Of a stretch of 37,387 nucleotides of DNA, positions 1-7,069 are shown one piece after another; within the stretch, counting starts at the first letter, position 1; every line of letters begins with the position of its first letter. Under the pieces are notes generated by a model, which ran no database searches, was not told the DNA's origin, and worked only from the letters and a program-made list of their open reading frames with translations. Source of the stretch: Bacteroidota bacterium (GTDB lineage: Bacteria; Bacteroidota; Bacteroidia; Flavobacteriales_F; PHOS-HE28); assembly GCA_018267155.1 (NCBI GenBank), contig JAFDZE010000054.1, positions 27,375 through 64,761 of the forward strand, in the 5' to 3' direction. The position numbers and the translations under genes were made by a program.

Positions 1-375
1 GACATCGTGCTGATGGGCAAGATGACGGCGCCCGAGGAGGTGATGGCCAACTGCGACCTCTTCGTGCTCACCAGTGAGACCGAGAGTTTCGGCATGGCCG
101 CGCTGGAGGCCATGGCCTGCGGTGTGCCCGTGGTGAGCACCGATTCCGGAGGTACGCCCGAGGTGAACACCCACGGCGTCAGCGGCCTGTTGAGTGCGGT
201 TGGCGATATCGACCACATGGCGGCCAATGCGTTGGAGATACTGAAGAACGAGGAGACCCGACAGCGCTACCGTGCCGGAGCCCTGCGCGAAGCCGCACGC
301 TTCCGCGTGGAGGCCGTTCAGCCGCTGTACGAGGCGCTTTATTCCGAGGTACTCGCAGCAACACCGGTGATGTGA
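1..375 (+). CDS. bshA: N-acetyl-alpha-D-glucosaminyl L-malate synthase BshA, C-terminal part
   Basis: The reading frame is open from base 1, so the gene starts before the window; 124 codons are visible. The protein is the C-terminal Rossmann half of a GT-B (GT4) glycosyltransferase. It shows the EX7E nucleotide-sugar motif (ESFGMAALE) followed by MACGVPVVST, GG-PEV and a VGDIDHMAANAL segment that is characteristic of BshA rather than of generic GT4 enzymes. BshA joins UDP-GlcNAc and L-malate in the first step of making bacillithiol, the low-molecular-weight thiol of many Bacteroidota and Firmicutes, in the cytoplasm. The stop codon overlaps the start of the next gene (TGATG). The BshA assignment rests on only this third of the protein; another GT4 is possible but less likely. 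Confidence 0.85.
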   Translation, partial: DIVLMGKMTAPEEVMANCDLFVLTSETESFGMAALEAMACGVPVVSTDSGGTPEVNTHGVSGLLSAVGDIDHMAANALEILKNEETRQRYRAGALREAARFRVEAVQPLYEALYSEVLAATPVM

Positions 376-935
376 TGGAGTTCATCAGCGATCGCGTCAG
401 CGTGGAACAACGGCCGGATGGCCCCAGCGTGGTGATCTCCGCGCGCCTGTCCCGTGCGAAAGAGACATTGCTGGTGTCCTGGGTGCTCGCCTGGTCGGTG
501 TGCGGCATCCTCATCGCCGTGGAGATGGCGAACCTGCCCGCTGGCCGCATGCGCACCTATTTCGTCGTCTTCCTGGTGTTCTGGGCGTGGGTCGCCGTGC
601 GCATCGGCCGGGCCACGCTCTGGCGGCTCAAGGGCTTCGAATTGTGGCGCATCAAGGATGGCCGGCTCACCGTTAAGGACAGCATTCTGGGCTTCGGTCG
701 GGCGAATGACTACTTCGTGGAGAACATCAGCCGCTTCGGTCCATTGGCCATCGACGAGTCCTCGTGGAAGTGGCAGCTCAACGACAGCTTCTGGGTGATG
801 GGCGCCGAACGTATCGGCTTCGAGTGCGCAGGCAAGAAAGTGGCCATTGGCAAAGGCCTCACGCGCGAAGAGGCGGAGCGACTGGTGCGGGTAATGACCA
901 AGGCGCTGACGGCTGCGAGGAAGAAGGCTCAGTAG
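375..935 (+). CDS. small two-helix membrane protein of unknown function
   Basis: A 186-aa protein starting at the ATG that overlaps the bshA stop codon, so it is probably translationally coupled to bshA. A GTG just upstream (372) is an alternative start, but the TGATG overlap favours 375. About 30 polar residues are followed by two hydrophobic segments (roughly residues 30-48 and 60-77, the second WAWVAVRIG-like). A soluble, strand-rich C-terminal half (about 85-186) follows, with several Trp and a Lys/Arg-rich tail. The architecture of two helices followed by a compact beta domain resembles bacterial PH-like membrane proteins, but I see no diagnostic motif and assign no function. It ends tail to tail with the CoA-transferase gene, the two reading frames overlapping by 7 bp. 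Confidence 0.75.
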   Translation: MEFISDRVSVEQRPDGPSVVISARLSRAKETLLVSWVLAWSVCGILIAVEMANLPAGRMRTYFVVFLVFWAWVAVRIGRATLWRLKGFELWRIKDGRLTVKDSILGFGRANDYFVENISRFGPLAIDESSWKWQLNDSFWVMGAERIGFECAGKKVAIGKGLTREEAERLVRVMTKALTAARKKAQ

Positions 936-2017
936 GACGTGATCCGGAGGGCGTTCCCGCTGATGCGCCTGGTAGGCACGCCATCGATCGTGCTTTCGCG
1001 GACCATGCTGCGCGCGGTGGGTGTGCCCAGGGCCTCGGCGATGGAGTTGACGGCCCCGGCAGGCACCCCCGCATCGCGAAGGCGGGCGAGCACCCTGTCG
1101 CGTTCGTGCAAGGCGAGGGCAGGGGTGAGCCACTCCGCCAACGCCCTGCGGTTCGCCACGCGCATGGAATTGGTACCGAATCGCGGGTCATCCGCCGCAC
1201 CCGGAATATCCAGCGCGCGGCATAGGGCGGCGAATTGTGCATCGCTCCCCACAGCCAGCACGATGCGACCGCCATCGGCGCAGGTGAACAACTCGCCGTA
1301 GGGTGCGATGTTCGGGTGCAAGGTGCCGATGGGCTTCGCCGTGTGCCCGGCCATCAGTTGGTTGCTGGCCTGATTCACCAGACCGGTAAGGGCGGCCTCC
1401 TCAAGCGACACCTCCACATAAGCGCCCTTGCCGGTGCGCTCGCGCTGCCACAGGGCCAGGAGCAGACCTTCCTTGAGTTGATGCGCGGCGATCACATCGA
1501 TCATGGCCACCGGCAACTTGGCCAGGTGCTGCTCGTCGGTGCCCGTCATGCCGATGTAGCCGGCCTCAGCCTGCAAGACCACATCGTACGCTGGTCGCGT
1601 GGGATCACCCGCATAGCCCCGGATGTGCCCGTGCAACAGGCGCGGATTCAAGCTGCGCAAGCGATCGCGGTGCAGACCGAGATTCTCCGCGTCCACGTCC
1701 AGGTGGTTGGTGATGAGCACATCGGCCTGGCGCACCAGGTCGTCCAACAGGGTGCGGCCTTCAGGTGTGCGAAGGTCGGTGAGCACATGCTCCTTGCCAT
1801 GGTTCACGCTGCTGAAGTAGGCGCTTACCGGAGAATCGGGATCCTCCACCGGAAGCTTCCAGGCCCGGGTGACATCGCCGCGGGTACGCACGTTCTCCAG
1901 CTTCACCACGCGTGCGCCCAGCTCGGCGAAGAACATCCCCGTGGCCGGGCCGGCCAACACGCCTGCGGTCTCCACCACGAGCAGGCCGGCGAGCGGGGCG
2001 TCCGGGGCATTCGTCAT
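929..2017 (-). CDS. CaiB/BaiF family III CoA-transferase
   Basis: A 362-aa family III CoA-transferase. The N-terminal block (LLVVETAGVLAGPATGMF, about 12-29) is the usual CoA-binding start of the family. GARVVKLE and a GDVTR-W segment follow, and the catalytic Asp is expected at D145 in RPAYDVVLQAEAG. These enzymes move CoA between carboxylic acids through an aspartyl-CoA anhydride, or in the racemase branch epimerise 2-methylacyl-CoAs. The substrate cannot be read from the sequence. It is slightly shorter than the typical ~400 aa because the C-terminal part is trimmed, but the fold looks intact. It lies 11 bp downstream of the SirB1-like gene on the same strand, so the two are probably cotranscribed. 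Confidence 0.88.
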   Translation of the reverse strand: MTNAPDAPLAGLLVVETAGVLAGPATGMFFAELGARVVKLENVRTRGDVTRAWKLPVEDPDSPVSAYFSSVNHGKEHVLTDLRTPEGRTLLDDLVRQADVLITNHLDVDAENLGLHRDRLRSLNPRLLHGHIRGYAGDPTRPAYDVVLQAEAGYIGMTGTDEQHLAKLPVAMIDVIAAHQLKEGLLLALWQRERTGKGAYVEVSLEEAALTGLVNQASNQLMAGHTAKPIGTLHPNIAPYGELFTCADGGRIVLAVGSDAQFAALCRALDIPGAADDPRFGTNSMRVANRRALAEWLTPALALHERDRVLARLRDAGVPAGAVNSIAEALGTPTARSMVRESTIDGVPTRRISGNALRITSY

Positions 2018-2028
2018 CGGAAGGTGCG

Positions 2029-2907
2029 TCAGGCTGAAGGCGTGTCCAGCGCGGTGAGCAGCCGCCGCATGTCATCGGCCCGGTCGCTGTCCTGCTGCTT
2101 CTGGTAGCTGTTCAGCAGGTTGTTCAACAGGCGACGTACCATGTCCGCAGTGCTGCACGGGACGAAGAAGCTCTCCTGCGGAGGCAGGTTCAATTTCTTC
2201 AGGAATCCAAGGATCTCGTTCTTGCCGAGAATGTCGCCCTGGCTGAATGTGTTCACGTAGAACAGTACGCCGGGATGGCCCAACAGGCCGGGACTCACTC
2301 CGCCGGTGTCCGTCCAGGCCAGCACGAAATGGTTGGGCAGGTTCACTCCACGCAGGGGAAGGCCGAGCTCGCTGGCGATCACCTGGTAAATAATGGACAG
2401 GGAGAGCGGATTGCCCTGCTTGCTGTCCAGCACCTCGTTGATGTACGAGTTCTGCGGCGCGTGGTAGTTGCGCTTGTTGCCCTTGAATCCGTGGGCCTGG
2501 AAGAAGACATGGTTGAAGACGCGTACCTTCTCGAAGGGAGTGAGCTCATCGTTCAACTCCAGCCAGATGTCCTGCCGCAGGGCCGCCAGTTTGCTGCGCA
2601 CGCGGTGTTCGTCCAACTCGGGGTAGCGGTAGCGGGCCACGATCAGGGCACCTTCCAGCAGGTCCTGTGTCTCCCCGGCGGCCCACGTCTTCAAGCGCTG
2701 GTAGGTGACGTCCAGGTGGATCGTATGCAGGATGTCCTCGATGCGGTTGCGGAACAGGTCGCCCAGATCGTCGGTCTCCCACGCGCGCTCCAAGGCGGCC
2801 ACGGCCGGTGCTCCCAGTGAAATGATGCGATCGCGCACCTGGGTGTACACGGCGTCGTCCGGGTCGTCGATCAGGTTGATCAGCGCGTGGATCTCGTTGT
2901 CGCTCAT
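2029..2907 (-). CDS. SirB1/transglutaminase-like family protein
   Basis: A 292-aa protein started at the ATG at 2907. The frame stays open upstream to 3051, but that extension is Pro/Arg-rich and would cover the promoter-like element at 2922-2929. The N-terminal 90 residues are helical with HEAT-like character (INLIDDPDD, APAVAALERAWE). The SirB1 core then shows F-KVRVFNHVFF, a GNPLSLSIIYQ segment, a GLPLRGVNLPNHFVLAW strand and FYVNTFSQGDIL. In SirB1-type proteins the transglutaminase catalytic Cys is normally absent from the GNPLSLS position, and that is so here, so a protease-like activity should not be assumed. The C-terminal 60 residues are helical and TPR-like (LLNNLLNSYQKQ). Its cellular role is not known. 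It is the first gene of a two-gene unit with the CoA-transferase. Confidence 0.82.
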   Translation of the reverse strand: MSDNEIHALINLIDDPDDAVYTQVRDRIISLGAPAVAALERAWETDDLGDLFRNRIEDILHTIHLDVTYQRLKTWAAGETQDLLEGALIVARYRYPELDEHRVRSKLAALRQDIWLELNDELTPFEKVRVFNHVFFQAHGFKGNKRNYHAPQNSYINEVLDSKQGNPLSLSIIYQVIASELGLPLRGVNLPNHFVLAWTDTGGVSPGLLGHPGVLFYVNTFSQGDILGKNEILGFLKKLNLPPQESFFVPCSTADMVRRLLNNLLNSYQKQQDSDRADDMRRLLTALDTPSA

Positions 2908-2921
2908 CGGGCCGCTCAGGG

Positions 2922-2954
2922 CGAATGTAGCCGGGCGACCGGGCGGGGCACAAG
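2922..2954 (-). promoter_or_regulatory. Bacteroidota-type promoter for the SirB1-like gene
   Basis: On the reverse strand CTTG (2954-2951) is followed after exactly 21 nt by TACATTCG (2929-2922), a match to TTTG-N19-21-TAnnTTTG with one change in each element. The start codon is 14 nt downstream. The same CTTG-N21-TAnnTTCG arrangement precedes the arginase gene in this window. Confidence 0.5.
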
Positions 2955-3098
2955 GAGGCCAGTCGGTTTTCCACCGCTCAGATGTGGATCGCGGGGTAGG
3001 TTGACCAAGGCCGATCCTTAGCAAGGGGTCGTGCTTTGTTCTGCCGGGCATGGCAACCGGTGCCCATACCTGTCCCGCTTGAAAGTTGTGAACAGACC

Positions 3099-3650
3099 AT
3101 GGATCCAGGTACCATTCGGGCCGGGATCGACTACATTAGCACCAATACTCTTGGCATGGGCAAACCAGCAGCACGTATCGGCGATATGCATGTGTGCCCG
3201 ATGGTGACACCGGGTACACCGCCCATACCGCATGTGGGCGGGCCAGTGACCGGGCCGGGCTGCCCCACGGTGATGATCGGCGGCATGCCCGCCGCTACCA
3301 TGGGCGACATGTGTACCTGCGTGGGCCCGCCGGACAGCATCATCCTGGGCTCAACTGGCGTGTTCATCGGTGGCAAGCCGGCGGCACGCATGGGCGATAT
3401 GTGCGCGCATGGGGGCTCGATCGTGGTGGGTATGCCGACGGTGATGATCGGGGAGGTGAGCCCGGGGGGGGTGAGCCCGGTGGCGGTGGCGGTGTCAGCT
3501 TTGGCATCGGTGATCCAGAAGGTACTATTGAAGGAGGAGCGGGGTGCTGTGGATGGTATTCGGATCCAAACGGCTGCGATGACTGCTGCGGCGGCGATGG
3601 GTACGGCGTTCGTACACAACGCGTGCAACTGCGCGGATTGTTCGACTTGA
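3099..3650 (+). CDS. PAAR-repeat protein with Ala-rich, Cys-containing C-terminal tail
   Basis: A 183-aa protein if started at ATG 3099; ATG 3156 (at MGKPAARIGDM) is a possible later start, and the open frame extends back to 3036. Three PAAR-type repeats are plain: GKPAARIGDMH-CP, GGMPAATMGDMCTC and GGKPAARMGDMCAHGG, separated by G-PTVMIGG turns. PAAR domains fold into a pointed beta cone that binds zinc through His/Cys and caps the spike of contractile injection systems such as type VI secretion. The tail (about 125-183) has a hydrophobic Ala/Val stretch and ends in a Cys cluster (CNCADC), which is not part of the fold. A run of eight G (3464-3471) lies in the codons joining cone and tail. 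It converges, 18 bp apart, on the lower-GC cassette; no spike or sheath gene is present. Confidence 0.85.
   Translation: MDPGTIRAGIDYISTNTLGMGKPAARIGDMHVCPMVTPGTPPIPHVGGPVTGPGCPTVMIGGMPAATMGDMCTCVGPPDSIILGSTGVFIGGKPAARMGDMCAHGGSIVVGMPTVMIGEVSPGGVSPVAVAVSALASVIQKVLLKEERGAVDGIRIQTAAMTAAAAMGTAFVHNACNCADCST
3456..3480 (+). repeat. direct decamer repeat with G8 tract inside the PAAR gene
   Basis: GTGAGCCCGG occurs at 3456-3465 and again at 3471-3480. The first copy and the bases between them create a run of eight G (3464-3471) in frame, coding Pro-Gly-Gly-Val. A change of one G would shift the C-terminal tail out of frame after the third PAAR repeat. Confidence 0.8.
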
Positions 3651-3668
3651 ACAGGGATCCCGTCCGGA

Positions 3669-4421
3669 TCAGCGATAAATGAAGAATTCCCCGCGACTGT
3701 TCATTCCCCAGTAGGCCTGATAGGCCCGTGTATAGTCACCGCTCTTACCGGTGTAAGTCGTCAAGGGCAGCCCAAGATCCGTATAGTCCATGGTCAATAA
3801 TCGCCCGGCCATGTGGATATGCAGCTTCTCCAGTTCAGGTATGCGCCTCAGCATGAATTCATGCTTGAACGAATGTTCCAGCTCGGACCTCAATGCGTTG
3901 TATTTCGTTGCAGTTGGCATGTAATAGCGCCGGTCATATGCATCACATCGATAAGCGAACCACTTCATCGCCGCATCGAGGTTTTTAGTGGCCATCGCAT
4001 AATAATACTGCTCATAAGATCGCATGAAGGCCGAGATCCGTTCCCGGTCCGTCCCATCAATGGGCTCCAGCAGGTGATCGTCATAGTGGGCGAATGGCAT
4101 CCGGGGAATGGTCACGGGCCGGATGATCGTTCCCACCTTGGCATCCTCAGGGCCCAATTCTACCTTCAATATCGGTATCGTTCGGTCGTGGACCGACGGT
4201 GCCAATCCGATGTCCACCCGCATCGAAGCCGAACCCGGGATCTCGCCACCATTGCCCACAAGATCGATCGACAGCATGTTCTCGCCTTCGCGCAACCATT
4301 CGTTCACACTGAAATTCGTACTGAGATTGTTGCCACTCTCCATCCGGGCCACGGACACATCGTTCCATCGAATGTCGCATTTGTACCAGGATGCCCCGAG
4401 ATGCAAGCAGCAGTGGTTCAT
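3669..4421 (-). CDS. 250-aa protein of unknown function in PAAR-linked cassette
   Basis: Start placed at ATG 4421, which leaves a 16-bp gap to the upstream gene; the frame is open to 4484, but that extension would overlap the neighbour and is Arg/Ser-rich. No signal peptide is seen. The N-terminal half (about 1-115) looks like a beta sandwich, with VNEWLREGENMLSIDL resembling carbohydrate-binding-like modules (an N-x-WL-x-GEN-x-L pattern). The C-terminal half (about 125-250) is helical then strand-rich and ends YQAYWGMNSRGEFFIYR, a pattern reminiscent of NTF2-like domains. I recognise no named family. As the last gene of a cassette next to a PAAR protein it could be an immunity or loading protein, but that is inference from position only. 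G+C is lower than in the flanking core genes. Confidence 0.7.
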   Translation of the reverse strand: MNHCCLHLGASWYKCDIRWNDVSVARMESGNNLSTNFSVNEWLREGENMLSIDLVGNGGEIPGSASMRVDIGLAPSVHDRTIPILKVELGPEDAKVGTIIRPVTIPRMPFAHYDDHLLEPIDGTDRERISAFMRSYEQYYYAMATKNLDAAMKWFAYRCDAYDRRYYMPTATKYNALRSELEHSFKHEFMLRRIPELEKLHIHMAGRLLTMDYTDLGLPLTTYTGKSGDYTRAYQAYWGMNSRGEFFIYR

Positions 4422-4437
4422 GGTCGAATGGTCTTTC

Positions 4438-5976
4438 TCAGGCCCCGAAGATCTCCTTCTCCTTGAACACGGTGAACTGGGCATTCACATATTCCGTCTT
4501 TTCCTTCTTGCATTCCGGTGCGAGCAGCGCCTCTGGGACAGGTTGCTGGCAGAGTTCGCTGCCACCGGCCTCTTTGAATATGATGAACTTCAACACCAGT
4601 GCATTGTTGTAGAATTTCGGGGGCGTCAACTCATAGGTGCATCCTCCACTGACCTCTCCGTTCGCAGTATACTTTGTGACCGCATCCGTTCGAATATCCG
4701 CCTTGATCTCCAACTTGACGCCGATGTCACATTTGAGTTCGGCCTTGTTGCTCTCAGTGATGCTGGCACGATCCGGTCTCGAGTAGGTCTTCCACTGGAT
4801 CAGCTTCTCGGTTTTCAGTGCGCCTGATGCTCCAATGGTGATCGTCAGTCCCCCGAGATCCTTCCCTTTGGCTACTTCGTTCAGATGTGCCAGGAGCCTT
4901 CCCGAAAGCCCACCAAAGGCGCTCAACGCTTGCTTGGTTATATCCCATGTCCAGTCGAGCTCGAACAATTTGCCACCGAGTGAATGTTCCGTGCATTCCC
5001 ATACCTCCGGTAGTCCAGCACTTCCAGGCCTGGCTTCGAAATAGTTCGACCAGGCATACTCTCCCGACATCGCAAGGGTCAATTCATGCTTGGACAACTC
5101 CTGCTTCTTGATGGACCCTGGGGGCATCGCCTTCAGCAAGTTGAAGAACGTATTGACCTTGTACGAACTGTCATGCACGATCCTGATGATCCGGAACGCA
5201 TCGCTGATCGTGCCAAAAGGCCTGCTGAAGTCGCCACGCCCCAGCCCGTCAAGGGATCGTATCGTTCTCAATGGATTATTCACCTCAAACCGACCGCACG
5301 TCACAGTCGACTCGATGGAGATCCTCTCGTCCATCTCCACTGATCTCTTTCCGTCAAATCCCAGGCCGTCCGAATAGGTCAGTTTTCCCTCGAGTTTGTC
5401 ATCGCCAGCATTGAGTTCGAGGCCGAAAGCGCCGCTCGCGCTGAATTTCAATCCATCCTTGTTGGACGCGGATCCGGTCAATGTGATCTTGAATGACCAC
5501 TTCCGGTCGGGGAAAATGAGGATCGTGATCTTTTCAGATCGGAACTTGCATGTGTTGATGCATAGGGATCCCTTGCTTGGCGATGGGTGCCAGAGCTCGG
5601 TGATCCGTTCCGAGTACGGGTATTTGATCGGAATGGTATTCTCCGCATATGAATTGATGATCGGGTCCGCACCATGAACGAATGCTGCTATCAGCCTATC
5701 CTGATGGCGTTCGCAATTCGACTGTGCTATGCCGCTTACACGTAGCAGGTGAGGATTCGGTTTGTTCACACCACCGGAGATGATCTCAAATCCGTATGCG
5801 GCTCCGGGAGCGGCTTCGATCCAGTGATCCTTGCCTTCACCAGTTGTCGGGCCCAACTGGATCACGCCATGCTCGCAGGTTACCCCCGGTGGGGTATCTG
5901 TTCCAGTGCCACACTCAATACTTGTTGCACCTACTTCCGTGTCAGCGGCGGAATAGTTGATCGTTCCTCGTGGCAT
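4438..5976 (-). CDS. 512-aa protein of unknown function, candidate secreted effector or cargo
   Basis: A 512-aa protein from ATG 5976, 20 bp after the small helical protein and on the same strand. There is no signal peptide or membrane segment. The N-terminus (MPRGTINYSAADTEVGATSI) reads like the leader of Bacteroidota proteins found beside PAAR genes, but I cannot name a family. Residues about 160-240 and 385-460 are rich in alternating beta strands (SFKITLTGSASNKDGLKFSAS; GLTITIGASGALKTEKLIQW), suggesting two related all-beta domains. Residues about 255-370 are mixed. Nine or more Cys are scattered (for instance CINTCKF and ECKKE), unusual for a cytoplasmic protein of this clade. Codon and base composition are less GC-rich than in the core genes. 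An injected effector is a reasonable hypothesis; no catalytic motif is visible. Confidence 0.7.
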   Translation of the reverse strand: MPRGTINYSAADTEVGATSIECGTGTDTPPGVTCEHGVIQLGPTTGEGKDHWIEAAPGAAYGFEIISGGVNKPNPHLLRVSGIAQSNCERHQDRLIAAFVHGADPIINSYAENTIPIKYPYSERITELWHPSPSKGSLCINTCKFRSEKITILIFPDRKWSFKITLTGSASNKDGLKFSASGAFGLELNAGDDKLEGKLTYSDGLGFDGKRSVEMDERISIESTVTCGRFEVNNPLRTIRSLDGLGRGDFSRPFGTISDAFRIIRIVHDSSYKVNTFFNLLKAMPPGSIKKQELSKHELTLAMSGEYAWSNYFEARPGSAGLPEVWECTEHSLGGKLFELDWTWDITKQALSAFGGLSGRLLAHLNEVAKGKDLGGLTITIGASGALKTEKLIQWKTYSRPDRASITESNKAELKCDIGVKLEIKADIRTDAVTKYTANGEVSGGCTYELTPPKFYNNALVLKFIIFKEAGGSELCQQPVPEALLAPECKKEKTEYVNAQFTVFKEKEIFGA

Positions 5977-5996
5977 CTGTGCTCAGATCTGATCCA

Positions 5997-6359
5997 TTAT
6001 TTGATCTGGCCGTCAGTGAGCAGAAGCTCCAAGTGGTCCAAACGAGCTGTTTCGTCTGTCTCCGTAGTTATCGCGTCAAGCTCCTTTTTTGGGATATCCG
6101 TCCCCGAGGTGATACCGAATTGCTGCCGCATGGCGAGCAGACGCTGCACGCTACGCTCCTTGCGGAAGTTCAGCTCTTTACCGAATTGGATGGTTGATCT
6201 GGTGAGATCGTCCAGGTATTCATCACTTCGGGTGGATAGTTCTTCGAAATTCTGGCGAAGGAAGCCTCGACATCGTACCACGAATTCATTCGCAACCAGT
6301 TCGCTGATCGCTCGCATCTGATCCTTGTTCACGATAAAGACCTGATCCGATCCTGCCAT
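5997..6359 (-). CDS. small helical protein, first gene of PAAR-linked cassette
   Basis: A 120-aa protein started at ATG 6359 (the frame is open to 6518, but the extension is low-complexity and contains the likely promoter). It begins with FIVNKDQMRAISELVANEFVV and continues in amphipathic helices (FLRQNFEELS, LDDLTRSTIQFGKELNF, RKERSVQRLLAMRQQFGI). The pattern I/V-x-K-x-QM-x-A-x(6)-F-x(2)-R-x(4)-L-x(3)-F followed by a GI-S/T segment is one I associate, from memory, with short helical proteins encoded beside PAAR or type VI spike genes in Proteobacteria and Bacteroidota. Their role is not established; adaptor or chaperone is a guess. It heads a cassette with 20-bp and 16-bp gaps, and shares the lower G+C of that cassette. 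Confidence 0.75.
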   Translation of the reverse strand: MAGSDQVFIVNKDQMRAISELVANEFVVRCRGFLRQNFEELSTRSDEYLDDLTRSTIQFGKELNFRKERSVQRLLAMRQQFGITSGTDIPKKELDAITTETDETARLDHLELLLTDGQIK

Positions 6360-6401
6360 GGGTTGAATGATCCTTTTCCGTCGGACCTGATGTCTTTGAA
6401 C

Positions 6402-6409
6402 CAAAGCTA
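6402..6409 (-). promoter_or_regulatory. -7 promoter element for the PAAR-linked cassette
   Basis: On the reverse strand the sequence reads TAGCTTTG, an exact TAnnTTTG match, 42 nt upstream of the cassette's first ATG. No TTTG -33 element is seen at the usual distance. The same octamer precedes nhaA. Confidence 0.45.
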
Positions 6410-6930
6410 TCGGAATTTTTTGTACGACGTCCTCATCTGCTCGTCCTCTTGTACAATATGAGGCTGTTGGCCGGGGGGGATACCCGATAGTTCGTGTGGA
6501 TCGTGCATGTTCATGCATGAATGCTGATTCTCAGGCCAAGTCTGGTTCCATGTCGCCCATTGAAACCAGCGGTTTGGACGCGACCGGATGGACGTCAGGG
6601 ATGGAACCCGGTTCCATGTTGCTTCTACACGGTGAATTTCTGTGGGCGTCACTTGTACCTCTCAAGTGATGACCGATTTCAATGTGGAGTGTACCACAAC
6701 GGGTGCAATTCGCTCTTTGGGCGACTCGTGCTCGACGGTTGGTTATGCAACCTTTGGATGTAGATGTCTCCCCCTTCTTGTTGAAAACTCCCCCCCCGAT
6801 CGTTCATAACCCCGTTCCTCGTTCTGTCCGGATCCCGCGCCCCACGCGGCTAATTTCGCTCCCTATAGACAGAACCCGCGCCAGATCGGGGTTGTAGCGT
6901 TCGGGAGGAGTGCCAAGAGGACCTGTTCTT

Positions 6931-6978
6931 GGTGCGAGGGTAAAGGAAGGGCCGCCTTCCACCGCTCACCCTCGCACC
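6931..6978 (+). repeat. two-tier hairpin upstream of parE
   Basis: GGTGCGAGGGT (6931-6941) and its exact reverse complement ACCCTCGCACC (6968-6978) enclose a second perfect stem, GGAAGG (6945-6950) and CCTTCC (6955-6960), around a GCCG tetraloop. The outer arm contains TGCGAGGG, the same 8-mer that is repeated three times in tandem at 9021-9044 behind parE. It has no T-tract, so it is not a standard terminator; it may be a dispersed palindromic element or a leader structure of the parE mRNA. Confidence 0.65.
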
Positions 6979-7069
6979 TTCTCACCCTCAGACCCTTGCA
7001 CTCCACCGCACGCACCCGGGCAGGCCACCGCACCGCACCGCCTTCGCATCCAACTTCGGCGGACCAAGC

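Larger units (their letters stand above)
6360..7069. other. 710-bp intergenic region without a convincing gene
   Basis: Apart from the reverse promoter element at 6402 and the hairpin at 6931-6978, I see nothing definite here. Open frames of 70-80 codons exist on both strands but have no family features, start context or compositional bias. The left part (to about 6800) has the lower G+C of the PAAR-linked cassette. It includes a short inverted repeat (TGCATG-TTCATGCA, about 6504-6517) and a run of eight C at 6790-6797. The right part returns to high G+C and is rich in C-runs and ACCGCACC repeats. Confidence 0.6.

Noticed and set aside
3099-6359. A complete type VI or extracellular contractile injection locus
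   Set aside because: Only the PAAR tip is recognisable; no Hcp, VgrG, sheath, baseplate or AAA+ ClpV-type gene is present in the window.
6521-6763. An 80-codon forward frame in the gap before parE
   Set aside because: It has no domain, no promoter or start context and a Cys/Trp-rich composition typical of random frames; it was left as non-coding.
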